Shown here: positions 8,627-18,500 of the stretch, piece after piece
Layout of the letters: every line of letters starts with the position of its first letter
Position numbering within the stretch: the stretch's first letter is position 1
Assembly (NCBI GenBank): GCA_039029315.1
Contig: JBCCGK010000006.1
Span: 118,595 to 182,594 of the forward strand
Length of the DNA: 64,000 nt
Source: JBCCCJ01 sp039029315
GTDB lineage: Bacteria > Bacteroidota > Bacteroidia > J057
Reading direction: 5' to 3'
Position numbers and translations under genes: made by a program
The notes under the pieces: generated by a model
The model's input: only the letters and a program-made list of their open reading frames with translations
Database searches by the model: none
Told to the model about the DNA's origin: nothing

Positions 8627-8711
8627 GGCTTTTTGGAACCTGAGTGCGTCATTTTTTCTCGAAATACCTCGGTATTCCTCAAAAAAATCCCTTCTCAGAA
8701 CCCAAAAATCC
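8627..8711. repeat. 85-base imperfect palindrome upstream of the barrel-gene array
   Basis: Centred at 8669/8670: AAATACC-TC-GGTATT at the core, flanked by a T-run (8652-8657) opposite an A-run (8681-8687), and outside these CTTTTTGG...CTGAG pairs with CTCAG...CCAAAAA with a 3-base internal mismatch. It fills the middle of the 313-base gap 8510-8822 in which no gene was found. It could be a repetitive extragenic palindrome or a regulatory hairpin. Confidence 0.55.
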
Positions 8712-8822
8712 TGCTTTCTTCAGACAAAAACCAAAAGCAAGACAGTTTCTAAATTTCCCGGTTTAATGATATAGGCGCACATCTGTAAGAATTAGCTGCA
8801 TGGAGGACAAATAAGTAGCACA

Positions 8823-9251
8823 TTATTGGTCCAAAAGGATGGTTTTGAGTTCCCAAATGGATTCGGGGTATCCCACCACATAATACAAGGTATCTCTTTC
8901 AAAGTCCTGCTGTTTGCTCTGCCCTTTTAGGAAGGCACCTGGTTTGGGTCTGGTCATTTTCCTGATATACTTATCCAATTCCTTGTTTTCTTTGCAACTT
9001 AGAATGGTATCTCGATTTGTATCGATTTGAGAAGACCTCATGTGTACAAACAACTGGTTCGCTTTTTTTTCAATGAGAAAGGTATCTTCCACCTTAAAAT
9101 ATCCCCATTGATGCCCAATGATCATGAGATTTGCCGTTTTCTTTGATTTTTTCGGCCCAGATTTGGCCTCTTTTTGGGGCCATAGACAAGTACAACTCAG
9201 CAGTTGTATACAGCAGATACAGATAAGAATCGAAATCGTGGATGGATGCAT
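8823..9251 (-). CDS. Small secreted or lipoprotein-like protein of unknown function
   Basis: A 142-aa protein that begins with a hydrophobic export signal containing several cysteines (ISILICICCIQLLSCTC); LLSC is a plausible lipobox, giving a lipidated cysteine near residue 20. The mature part is lysine-rich (KSGPKKSKKT) and otherwise featureless, ending ESIWELKTILLDQ. I do not recognise a family. It stands alone on the minus strand: the terminator of gldJ (9341-9380) separates it from the gene upstream. The frame is clean and the ATG is followed by a credible export signal, which is the main reason to accept it. Confidence 0.55.
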   Translation of the reverse strand: MHPSTISILICICCIQLLSCTCLWPQKEAKSGPKKSKKTANLMIIGHQWGYFKVEDTFLIEKKANQLFVHMRSSQIDTNRDTILSCKENKELDKYIRKMTRPKPGAFLKGQSKQQDFERDTLYYVVGYPESIWELKTILLDQ

Positions 9252-9340
9252 AAGAAGATTGTTATTGATATGCTTTTCAGAGGCAGATCAGCATCCATTC
9301 GTTGCATAGGGGAAAAAAATTACCCTATGCGCCGAGTTGG

Positions 9341-9380
9341 AATAAAAAAAATGCGGCCAGGAGAATCATCTCCTGGCCGC
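9341..9380 (-). terminator. Strong intrinsic terminator after gldJ
   Basis: A perfect 12-bp stem (GCGGCCAGGAGA at 9353-9364 against 9369-9380, loop ATCA), followed on the minus strand by CA and a run of T residues (A-run 9344-9351 on the plus strand). It lies 29 bases past the gldJ stop. Confidence 0.9.
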
Positions 9381-9408
9381 TCAACAGATTGTTGATTGAT
9401 GTCTTATG

Positions 9409-10575
9409 TTAGTCTGGGCTTCCTACTCGGATCATGGCACATCGGAATCCGATGGTTGCTGTAGAAGAGTCAGCAGCATAGAATCGGCGAGAGCCAGGAG
9501 AGAGGTAGTAGGCGATATCTGCCCACGAGCCACCGCGATAGACTTTCACATTGTCAAATCCGTCATTTCCAACCGTCGCATATGGATCAGGGTTGAAGAG
9601 GAGAGACTCTTTTGGCTTATAGGCCACGTCATCGAGCCAATCATCAGGACGAATTTCAGTTTTTCCTTTCCTACGATATGGGTTGAAGTCTTCGACATCT
9701 TCGAATGCCAATACCCGATAGTTGTCTTGTGTCCATTCAGCTACATTACCTGACATATTGTAGAGGCCAAAGTCATTGGGCCAGAATTCACTTACCGGTG
9801 CAGTGATCATATATCCATCAGTCATGTGATGCTGATCACCTCCACGCCAGCCTGCATAATCTCCACGGCCTCTTTTGAAGTTTGCACGGAATTTGCCTTT
9901 GCGGTTACGAAGAGATTTTCCTTCCCAGGCATAGATTTCACTTTCTTGCAAGCCTCGGGCAGCATACTCCCATTCTGCTTCGGTGGGCAGACGATAAGAG
10001 GGGAATTTGATGGCTTCCTCATCTTTCTCAGTGATGGCTTCATTCACTTTTTCTGTACGCCATTTGCAGTATTCATTGGCCTGGTGCCAGGACACACCGA
10101 CAACTGGATACATATTGAAAGATGGATGGCTATAATAGGTCTCCGCATAAGGATCGTTGAAAGCCAGGTCCCGACGCCATACATTGGTATCTGGATGAAG
10201 TTCCTGAAATCTTGACTCTCCTCCATCATTTCTGAGCACATCAGCCAGAAATTCTTTCCAGTCCACATTCGCAATCTCGGTTTCATCCATGTAAAAGCTC
10301 TGAACTGTTACCTGGCGTTGACGATTGTCCATTGAGAATTCAATGTCCTTTTCACCACCTCCCATCAGAAAGGAACCACCAGGGATAAGGATCAATCCAG
10401 GAGCGGGATCAGATTCTTTAAATTTGGGAGGCCTGTAGGTATCCTCGCTATATTTGATACCTGTTTTGCTACTTCTTTTGCCGACCCGATTGATTTTCGC
10501 TTTGTTGTTACAGCTGAACATCGTTGCACAGACGATTAAAGCTGCAAGAGAGAAAATGAAACTTCTTTTTTCCAT
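9409..10575 (-). CDS. gldJ: Gliding motility lipoprotein GldJ (SUMF1/formylglycine-enzyme fold)
   Basis: A 388-aa lipoprotein: signal peptide ending ATMFSC, lipid cysteine at residue 22. The mature part is a formylglycine-generating-enzyme-like fold: GLILIPGGSFLMGG, VQSFYMDETEIANVDWKEF, HPSFNMYPVVGVSWHQANEY, RLPTEAEWEYAARG, NMSGNVAEW and the C-terminal VYRGGSWADIAY...GFRCAM. The DETEIANVDW block, LAFNDPYAETYYSHP and the tail fit GldJ better than the related GldK. In flavobacteria GldJ is an outer-membrane lipoprotein needed for gliding and for stability of the T9SS component GldK. Catalysis is not expected of these homologues. It is followed by a strong terminator and lies 124 bases downstream of the PorP/SprF gene. 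Confidence 0.85.
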   Translation of the reverse strand: MEKRSFIFSLAALIVCATMFSCNNKAKINRVGKRSSKTGIKYSEDTYRPPKFKESDPAPGLILIPGGSFLMGGGEKDIEFSMDNRQRQVTVQSFYMDETEIANVDWKEFLADVLRNDGGESRFQELHPDTNVWRRDLAFNDPYAETYYSHPSFNMYPVVGVSWHQANEYCKWRTEKVNEAITEKDEEAIKFPSYRLPTEAEWEYAARGLQESEIYAWEGKSLRNRKGKFRANFKRGRGDYAGWRGGDQHHMTDGYMITAPVSEFWPNDFGLYNMSGNVAEWTQDNYRVLAFEDVEDFNPYRRKGKTEIRPDDWLDDVAYKPKESLLFNPDPYATVGNDGFDNVKVYRGGSWADIAYYLSPGSRRFYAADSSTATIGFRCAMIRVGSPD

Positions 10576-10699
10576 AAGACAATGGTTAGCGGGCTATAGT
10601 ACACCCCAAAACGTTGCGTTGTATTAACAAGACCTTAGGCGGACCAAGGTATAGGTATTCTTAATTGTATCGACTTCACAAATTCCCTAACAAATTTCC

Positions 10700-11698
10700 C
10701 TAAAACTTTGGACAAGGCATTCTTCTATGCTTCAGTCCTCTGGGTTTGTTGTAATATGGGAACTCCAGGTTCAGTGAAATCTCGTGTGAACCACCTGAGA
10801 TTCCCTGAGTAAGTTCTGATATAGTGTAATCAAATGAATATCCAAAGCTAAATGGCCCTTGCTTCACCCCTATCAGGAAGATGGCTGCATCGAGGTGTCG
10901 ATACCAAACACCAAATACCATAGGCTCTACATTTACGTACAGACCTCCATCAATCTGGAAGAACTCTCCCTGCATCTTGTAGAGGAAGGTTGGGGTAATG
11001 GACATCTCTCGTCGACTTCCCATCGGGCGGATAGGAATGTTAATCCCACCTGTTACGGTGTATTTTCTTGGAAGCTTCGCTTCCTGTCCCTGAAACACTC
11101 CACTGAAGACCTCCAAGGGTTCTGTGATGTGATTGACAGTTGCCCCGATCCAGGCATACTCGTTGAAGTAAGCGATACCAGCGCTGACATCCGGACGAAT
11201 CACAGCAGATGCGTAGGTTCCGATGGGCTCATTTGTTGGCCGCACAAATCCGTTCCGCGCATCAATCTGATCTGGAAACCTCAGCTTGAAGAAATCAATG
11301 CTTGCCTGCTGAATTCCTCCTGACAATCCAAAGCGTAAAATGTGTTCGTCTGTCAATTCTACCTGATATGCATAGTTGAGGTTGATATTCAACTTGGTCA
11401 AGTTCCCTTCACCAGCAACGTCGGAATTGAAATTAATTCCAAGCCCTTGTGTAGATTTCAGGAAGACAACAGGTTGGTCATAAGAAGCCGCAAACTGCTT
11501 GTAGTATCCAGGAATTTTCACCCACTGAGCGCGATAATTCAACGCGACTCGCGGACCAATACCTGATCCCGTGAAAGCGGGGTTTAACATCAGCTGATTC
11601 GAGTAAAACTGCGAATACTGAGGATCTTGTGCCTGTGCGGTGGTGCTCATGGCAAGCACGACTACCAGGGTCAAAAGGACTTGAGCAAGAGATTTCAT
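10700..11698 (-). CDS. PorP/SprF family type IX secretion outer-membrane protein
   Basis: A 332-aa outer-membrane barrel. ATG 11698 begins MKSLAQVLLTLVVVLAMS with cleavage near AQAQ; the longer frame starts only with TTG. The family hallmark follows at once: DPQYSQFYSNQLMLNPAFTGS, then RAQWVKIPGYYKQFAASYDQP. In known systems PorP is needed for T9SS function and SprF-type paralogues assist secretion of SprB-like adhesins; PorP/SprF proteins can anchor the PorE/periplasmic complex to the outer membrane. With gldJ just downstream and giant cargo genes 4 kb away, a role in the same secretion and motility pathway is likely. Genomes of this group usually carry several paralogues, so I do not assign porP or sprF specifically. 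Confidence 0.88.
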   Translation of the reverse strand: MKSLAQVLLTLVVVLAMSTTAQAQDPQYSQFYSNQLMLNPAFTGSGIGPRVALNYRAQWVKIPGYYKQFAASYDQPVVFLKSTQGLGINFNSDVAGEGNLTKLNINLNYAYQVELTDEHILRFGLSGGIQQASIDFFKLRFPDQIDARNGFVRPTNEPIGTYASAVIRPDVSAGIAYFNEYAWIGATVNHITEPLEVFSGVFQGQEAKLPRKYTVTGGINIPIRPMGSRREMSITPTFLYKMQGEFFQIDGGLYVNVEPMVFGVWYRHLDAAIFLIGVKQGPFSFGYSFDYTISELTQGISGGSHEISLNLEFPYYNKPRGLKHRRMPCPKF

Positions 11699-11981
11699 CT
11701 TCTGCAAAGAGTTATTGTAGACTTGCAATCGACTATAAAGTTATTACATTTCTGGTAAAACCATACAATGAGGCAGTCAGTTTCTCGATTGTTCACATAG
11801 GTTGTGCAGAAATTTCCAGTTGCAATCTGCATGTTTTATTTTGCAAAAACCAATGAATTAACTCAGCACTCCTACATGAATCTAAAATATTTTTCAATCA
11901 AAATATCTGACGTTGCCGATAGAGAACTTCCTACTAGTGACAACTAATGATAGAGATTCCCTACCATCAATTTTCGAACGT

Positions 11982-12659
11982 ATGCCAGAAAGAAGTAGTA
12001 TATTTGACATGATTGGTCCAATTATGATTGGTCCTTCTAGTTCACATACAGGCGCAGTTGTGCGCATTGCCAGAGTAGCACACCAGTTGTTGGGAGACAT
12101 CCCGGAACAGGCAGAGATCGTGTTTTACAATTCATTCTCCAGAACGTATGAAGGTCATGGGAGTGATCGGGCAGTCCTGGCTGGCTTGCTCAATATGCCT
12201 CCTGACGATGAGCGCATCAAAACATCTCCCGAGCATGCAACTACAGCTGGCCTTCACTACCAGTTCAAGGCTGTCCACAATGCCTCACATTTACATCCCA
12301 ACGCCATCCATATCACAGCCTCCAAAGGAGAGAAATCGATCAAGTTATTGGGGATTTCGCGCGGAGGGGGATTGATTGCGATCCTGGAAGTAGATGGATA
12401 TCGATGTCGGTTTACCGCACAAAGTCGGACCTTGTTGATTCTGGCCAAGGACACCGAGGGCAGCATTGCATTTATCAGCAGTGTGTTGACCAATGAATTG
12501 TGCAATATCGCAACAATGACTGTAGACAGAAGTGGGAAAAGAGGCACAGCTAAATTAGTTTTCGAACTAGATGCACAAGTCCGTCCACTCACAATCTCTT
12601 ATCTACAGAGTCTCCATTGGGTGGAGGAGGTCGTGTATTTGGACAAAATGGAAGAATAG
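11982..12659 (+). CDS. sdaAB: L-serine dehydratase, iron-sulfur-dependent, beta subunit
   Basis: A 225-aa cytoplasmic protein. ATG 11982 gives the family's normal start, MPERSSIFDMIGPIMIGPSSSHTGA; the frame also runs back to a TTG at 11913, which I reject. GPIMIGPSSSHT and NSFSRTYEGHGSDRA are the signature blocks, and the last third is an ACT-like domain. With the alpha subunit, which binds the 4Fe-4S cluster, it deaminates L-serine to pyruvate and ammonia. The alpha gene is usually adjacent, but the neighbours here are an outer-membrane gene and an efflux gene, so it must be encoded elsewhere if the enzyme is active. It diverges from porP/sprF; 284 bases separate the two starts. Confidence 0.88.
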   Translation: MPERSSIFDMIGPIMIGPSSSHTGAVVRIARVAHQLLGDIPEQAEIVFYNSFSRTYEGHGSDRAVLAGLLNMPPDDERIKTSPEHATTAGLHYQFKAVHNASHLHPNAIHITASKGEKSIKLLGISRGGGLIAILEVDGYRCRFTAQSRTLLILAKDTEGSIAFISSVLTNELCNIATMTVDRSGKRGTAKLVFELDAQVRPLTISYLQSLHWVEEVVYLDKMEE

Positions 12660-12744
12660 TTTGCCCATTTGTCCATTCTGCCAATCCAGATATTTTTTCT
12701 GCCATTGGCTTGTTTGATTTCATAGAAAGCATAATTTTTGCCTT

Positions 12745-14076
12745 ATGGTTAAGAACAGTTTATTATTCACGTTAATAGTTCTGAGTCTTTTTTTGTCAAA
12801 ACTGCATGCTCAGGACGCTAATATCTGGAGTTTGCAGCGCTGCCTCGAACACGCCAGGGATCACAATATCCAGCTAAAACAAGCCCAGCTCAATGTAACA
12901 GGGAGTGAGGTTACCCTTGCTCAGGCCAAAGCTCGTCGGCTCCCCAATGCCAATGCAGGCTTGAATGCCTTTTCCCGATTGGGATATTTTGTCGATCCAT
13001 TTACCAACGAACTAGATCAGCAGACCAGCCTCACCTTTGATTTTGGTGTCTCAAGTGGTGTCAACTTGTTCACCGGATTTCAAATCACCAATGGAATCAA
13101 GCAAGGCTTGGTCGATTTGGAGACCAGCAGAGCCGACCTCGAACAACAGGAATATGACCTTGCTCTCGACATTACCCTCGCCTATCTGCGTATTCTACAA
13201 AATGCTGAGTTCCTGGAAAGCACACGAATTCAAGTAGGATCTACCAAAGAACAAAGAGATCGAACCAAGAAACTGGTTGATGCTGGCTCATTGGCTCCCG
13301 CAGACTTGCTACAAATTGAATCTCAAATCGCCACTGAGGAACTCAATGTTGTCAATGCCCAAAATCAATTGGAATTGTCCTATCTGGCTTTACAACAGAT
13401 CCTCAATCTTGATCCCAATGATAAGTTTGGCATTGAGAAATTGAGTCTTGATGATCCTGAGAGTGAGCTTTTGCCAATTTCTGCTCAGGATGTATACCAG
13501 TATGCCGCATCCAATCAGCCTTCTATTCGGAGTGCAGACCTGGGAGTCGAAAGTGCCATGATCGGGATTGACATTGCCAAAGGCCAACGCTACCCCAGCG
13601 TATCTGTAAGTGGAAGTGCAGGCACAGGATACTCCTCTGGGCGAGAACTCCTCACCTTCAATGACCAAATCAGTCAGAATGTCAGTGGGTCTCTTTCAGC
13701 AGGTTTGAGTATTCCGATTTACAACAGACGGCAAGCGATCTCCAGTATTGAACGGGCAGAAATCACCCTTCAAAATGCAGAGTATGTCGCTCAGCTTCGG
13801 CGACAAAACCTAAAGCAAATCATCGAACAAGCCTATCTGGATGCCAAAAGCGCTTTCAGCAGCTATAGTGCGACACAGCGTCAATACAGAGCACAGGAGA
13901 CGAATTTTCAGAATATTGAAAAACAATTCAATCTGGGAATCTCTAATTCAGTGGATTATTTGGTTGCAAAGAATTCAATGAATATGGCCAGATTTGATTT
14001 ATTGAGAACAAAATATACCTATTTGTTTCAAACCAAGGTATTAGATTTCTATCTTGGCAAACCTATCGGATTTTAG
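12745..14076 (+). CDS. TolC-family outer-membrane efflux channel
   Basis: A 443-aa protein with signal peptide MVKNSLLFTLIVLSLFLSKL cleaved near HAQ. Two OEP repeats are visible: the first begins WSLQRCLEHARDHNIQLKQAQLN, the second YQYAASNQPSIRSADLGVESA near residue 255. Long heptad-like helices with ITLAYLRILQNAE and AYLDAKSAFSSYSATQRQYR would form the periplasmic tunnel, while glycine-rich SSGRELLTF and short strand segments fit the barrel. Such trimers form the outer-membrane exit duct of RND or ABC tripartite exporters. The adaptor gene follows after 21 bases, clearly as an operon; no inner-membrane pump follows. Confidence 0.9.
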   Translation: MVKNSLLFTLIVLSLFLSKLHAQDANIWSLQRCLEHARDHNIQLKQAQLNVTGSEVTLAQAKARRLPNANAGLNAFSRLGYFVDPFTNELDQQTSLTFDFGVSSGVNLFTGFQITNGIKQGLVDLETSRADLEQQEYDLALDITLAYLRILQNAEFLESTRIQVGSTKEQRDRTKKLVDAGSLAPADLLQIESQIATEELNVVNAQNQLELSYLALQQILNLDPNDKFGIEKLSLDDPESELLPISAQDVYQYAASNQPSIRSADLGVESAMIGIDIAKGQRYPSVSVSGSAGTGYSSGRELLTFNDQISQNVSGSLSAGLSIPIYNRRQAISSIERAEITLQNAEYVAQLRRQNLKQIIEQAYLDAKSAFSSYSATQRQYRAQETNFQNIEKQFNLGISNSVDYLVAKNSMNMARFDLLRTKYTYLFQTKVLDFYLGKPIGF

Positions 14077-14097
14077 CGTACGGTATTATTCACCACA

Positions 14098-15399
14098 ATG
14101 AGTTACACAACTAGCATTTTTTCCAGCCCAATCAGAATTGTTTTATTGATTGGACTGCTGGCATGTATGGCCTGCAGCAAACCCAAAGTAACGGTACAGA
14201 CAGAAAGCAGTAAAATTCGGTCCATCTATGCACGAGTTGCAGAATCAGGGATTGTCCAGCCGACGATAGAAGTTCCTGTTGCACCTGATGTGTCAGGAGA
14301 GGTTGTCCATCTAGCCATCATTGAAGGGATGAAGGTCAAAGAAGGGGATCTTTTGGTTACCATCAGACCTGATGATTACAAAGCCCGCCTGGAGCAAGCA
14401 GATGCTTCTCTCAATCAGGCTAAGGCCAATTATTTGCAAACCAAGGCCAACCTCAGTCAGGCACGTGCGAATGTACTCCAGGATTCTGTTGCCTTGTTGC
14501 GGTCCAGGGGATTGTTTGATGAAAAGGTCGTCTCCAAAGTCGATCTCGAAAATGCCCAGCTTCGCTTCAATGTCTCCAAATCTCAGTATGAGGCTGCTGT
14601 GTACAACCAGCAATCTGCCTTCTATCAGGTGAGAAGTGCGGAAGCGTCTCGCAAACAGGCCAGACAGAATCTGGATCGAACCAATATCTATGCAGCGATG
14701 AATGGGACCATTACTCAACTCAATATCGAGTTAGGAGAACGAGTGGTGGGGACATCTCAGATGGCGGGCACCGTCATTCTGAAAATCGCGGATCTGTCCA
14801 GCATGGAGGTTGTGGTAGAAATCAATGAAAATGATATCATCAATGTCAATCTGGGCGATTCGGCCAAAGTCGAAGTTGATGCCTATCCCGACAACATCTT
14901 TTATGGCAATGTCACCGAAATTGCCTACTCTGCCATCCAGACCAATATGGCAGCGACTGATCAGGTAACCAACTTTGAGGTCAAAGTCAAAATCGATCCC
15001 ACCTCCTATATCGCGGCTCTGGGAGCGGACTATGTCAAGTCGAAGGGCGAAAGCCCCTTCAGACCGGGTATGACCTCTCTGGTGGAGATCTACACCAATC
15101 AAGAAGAAGATGTCCTTGTTATCCCCATACAAGCAGTCACGCTCCGAGCGTCAGAGGATTCTTCCGGTTCCGAAGAGCAGCAAGAAGTGGTGTTTGTCCA
15201 TTCTGGCAAAAAAGTATCCCAGGTCGCCATTGAGACGGGCATTAGCGATAACCAACTCATTCACATCAAATCCGGTCTCAAGGTAGACCAGAAAGTAGTA
15301 ATTGGTCCCTATTCCACGCTCACACGAACACTGAAAGATGGCATGGAGGTAGAAGAAGGCCAGGAACGTAGCCGTGGGTGGGGAGGCGGAAACGAGTAA
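14098..15399 (+). CDS. Periplasmic adaptor (membrane fusion protein) of an efflux pump
   Basis: A 433-aa adaptor with an N-terminal lipoprotein-like signal (IVLLIGLLACMACSKP). The order is classical: half-lipoyl segment (VPVAPDVSGEVVHLAIIEG, VKEGDLLVTI) near residues 60-90, a long alpha-hairpin of alanine/glutamine-rich repeats (ASLNQAKANYLQTKANLSQA) to about 200, then the second lipoyl half (IYAAMNGTITQLNIELGERV), a beta-barrel domain and a C-terminal membrane-proximal domain (VIGPYSTLTRTLKDGMEVEEG). It bridges TolC-type channels to an inner-membrane transporter, most often of the MacB ABC type when paired this way in Bacteroidota. That transporter gene is absent here; the next gene is on the opposite strand. 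Confidence 0.9.
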   Translation: MSYTTSIFSSPIRIVLLIGLLACMACSKPKVTVQTESSKIRSIYARVAESGIVQPTIEVPVAPDVSGEVVHLAIIEGMKVKEGDLLVTIRPDDYKARLEQADASLNQAKANYLQTKANLSQARANVLQDSVALLRSRGLFDEKVVSKVDLENAQLRFNVSKSQYEAAVYNQQSAFYQVRSAEASRKQARQNLDRTNIYAAMNGTITQLNIELGERVVGTSQMAGTVILKIADLSSMEVVVEINENDIINVNLGDSAKVEVDAYPDNIFYGNVTEIAYSAIQTNMAATDQVTNFEVKVKIDPTSYIAALGADYVKSKGESPFRPGMTSLVEIYTNQEEDVLVIPIQAVTLRASEDSSGSEEQQEVVFVHSGKKVSQVAIETGISDNQLIHIKSGLKVDQKVVIGPYSTLTRTLKDGMEVEEGQERSRGWGGGNE

Positions 15400-15520
15400 G
15401 TTGAGTCCTTGGCTATTGAGTCCAACGAAAGTCAGCAGAAGAATCAGACCTTATATCTCTACCTATTAGATTCTCACGCTTCTCGTCCAGTTACCAACTG
15501 TTCGGAATAAGCGAACGTTT

Positions 15521-15568
15521 CGAGTAGGGAGTTGAGAAATGGGCAGCCCATTTCCAACTCCCTACTCG
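15521..15568. repeat. 22-bp stem inverted repeat between convergent genes
   Basis: Arms 15521-15543 and 15547-15568 pair over 22 bases with one bulged A and a 3-base loop (outer part CGAGTAGGGAGTTG, inner part GAAATGGG). It sits between the stop codons of the adaptor gene (plus) and the first giant cargo gene (minus). No T-tract follows on either strand, so termination would be non-classical; a mobile or REP-like origin is also possible. Confidence 0.6.
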
Positions 15569-15586
15569 TCAGTCTAGGAAGCTCTC

Positions 15587-18500
15587 TTATTCAATCATCA
15601 ATTTCCCCGTATAGCGATTCAGCTTCCCGGTGATTTGAAACAAGTACAAGCCTGCTCCCAATTCTTCTCGGTTGAGAACGATCTCCGTTGTTCTGACTCC
15701 CTCAAATCGTCGAACTTCTTTTCCTCTGACATCCATCACCACGATCTCAAATACTCTTTGGGCTGGATTCGAGAACTGGATGCGAGTCTGCTGAGAAAAG
15801 GGATTGGGAACCACCTTCACAGATCTGCCAAACACATCTTCAATTCCTGTCGTGAGTGGGATACTGAAGAGGACCGTATCGACCCCACAGGAATTGCTCA
15901 CAATGAGCTTCCCATTGAAGGTACCAGACGCTGCATAGGTGTGTTTGGGTGATGGATCTGTACTGTAGTTTCCATCCCCAAAGTCCCAAATCCATGTATC
16001 TGCATGAAGAGAACTGTCCGTAAACTCTACCTGTAGGCCTTGAATATCCGTTCCAAAGCTTCCAACAGGCAGTTGCGTTACATCCACGTCGATGCTGTCT
16101 GAGACGCTAATGCCAAGCGCATCCGTTATGGTTAAGGTATAGAATCCAGGAGTGCTTACTGCTGTAGGGTAGTTGATTTCTGTATTGTTGTTTCCTTGCG
16201 CTCCTGTATTCCATTCATAGCTATAGGGGGCCAGACCAGTTTGAGCCAATACTGCCATAATCGAATCTCCTGGACATAATTTCACATCAGCAAGAAAATC
16301 CAATGCCATAGGAGAATAAATCGTGTTCACCACCTCATTGGTAATGATTGGATCGTTGAAGTCAAAATAGATAGCACTCGAATTGGTAATCTGATCTCCT
16401 AATTCCAGGCTTCCCTGATGGTTCAGTTGGAAGCTTATATGTCCCTGACTGCCCGCAGGATCACTGGCCGAGTCTGGCAGGTTGATATTGGCGAAGGTGA
16501 ATACCAGAATGCTGTCTTCCTCCACATCCAGGGTATAGACATGGCTATGGTTCATTTGGCGATAGCTGCCGATATTCAGATTCGGATGAATGGTATCCCG
16601 GATCACCACGAATTGGGCAGGGAAGTTCCCGGTATTTTGAAAACGAATCGTATAGACCATTTCATTTTCGTGTGCTTCGATAAAGCCTTCTTCCCCAAAG
16701 CCAGTGGGCGATACTTGCTTGTCATTGGGATCATACGATCCTACTGTTGAACTGACATCGACAAATACATTGTTTCCAGGTGTGGTATCTCCGGGAATGG
16801 GATGAATGGTCGCAATAGTTGTCAGGGAATCTCCAATCGAAGCAGTGCTGTCGATGACCCCATAGATCTTGATCCATTCCATCTGTCCGGGAACCATCGG
16901 ATTGATTTGCCAGGTGAGAGAGTGGGCCACAGGATCATACACTACCGGCGTCACATTTGTGCTGTCATAACTCATAAGAGAATCCAGCTCAAATTCTACT
17001 GTTGCATTCACCGGCAGATTCCCATCATTGTAGGCATGCAGACTATACACATACGGGAAACCCGGATTGTTCCATCCAACAAAACTGCCACTTATTCTAA
17101 GATCCTGTACCGGAATCACGTCCATGGCAAAATCAACCCCGGTTGTATCTGAGGAATAGGTTCCCAAAGTCAAGCTATGCTGCCCGTTGGTTGGACACAG
17201 AGGACTGAGGTACATCGATGGAGCAGGTTGCGCTTCGAATACATACGCTCCGGTATCCACATGGACCGTATAATTGCCATTGGCATCGGTAAAGGTGGCG
17301 GAACCAGGCGTGATCTCAATGAACATATAGGCAATCCCCAATTCGTTGGTGTCCTGCACACAGTTGCCATTGAGATCGTAATAGGCGGTTCCACTTACAG
17401 AAACAAAGCAACTGTCCGGGGATTCCAGAAAATATACTTCATGTTGTGGACAGCCGTTTACATCGGTTACCGTAACAGAATATCCACCAGGAAGAATTCC
17501 TGTCAGCGGATTGGACTGTGAACCATTGCTCCAGTCAAAGGTATATGGTGCACTTCCACCAAATACTTGCACATCAATTTGTCCCCCATTGCCATCACAA
17601 TCTGGAGGAGTAATGGAAGGCACCAAAGCGAGTTCATTGGCATTGATATAGAAGGTATCAGAGAGAGAAAGCGTTCCGGCCGAATCTGTCACATCCACCC
17701 AATATGTTCCCGGTGGCAAATTATTGAGGTCTTCCGTTGTAGCGCCAGTATTCCAGAGGAAAGTATAGGGAGGCACACCACCGTGAACGGTCAAGTCAAT
17801 CGATCCTGTACTGTCATTGCACTGGGTATCCATTGTAATTGCCCCTAAGCAGGGACCAGAAACGTCTACATAATAGGTTTCTAGCGTATGTAGGGGATAA
17901 GGGCAGGTTTCGTCATAAGCACTCAAGACAAATGGGTAGATCTGATTGATATCTGAGGAATCCGGTGTCCAGGTAACTTCCATCACTGCAGGATTGCTCC
18001 CACTGATCACGATCTGCGCACCAGACAATACCTGACTGATAGAACTTGAGAGTGTCAAAGAATCATTGACATTCGGGTCAAGTGCCGCCACCTTAAAGGT
18101 AATCGGTGTTCCGGGACAAGCCCCCACAGAATTTGCCGACAAGGCTTGCCCACCATTGACGAGCTGAATCGGACTCGTGACGGGTGCCTGACCGGTATCA
18201 CAGGTAGTCACGATGATCTGCAGATCCCGTACCAGGGACCCGACCTGAACGCCATTCCTGTATTCGTCCACACGTACACACAATATTCCAACCTCCAGGG
18301 AGGCCAATGAATCCGGCACAAAGGTCAACCATCCTGTAATCGGGTCCAGGTTCACACTCCAGTGTGGTCCAAGCGGGGTTTGAGGAGAATAACCCAGATT
18401 GTATCCTGCAGGAATTCCAGGATTGTCGAAGCAACTGGTTAGGGAATACACCAATGAATCTCCTTCAGGATCTACCCCTCCTTGTGGAACGGCAGTAGAG

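Noticed and set aside
8472..8774. 100-codon plus-strand frame before the barrel array
   Set aside because: It crosses the start of a supported minus-strand gene and the large palindrome, and its composition is not protein-like.
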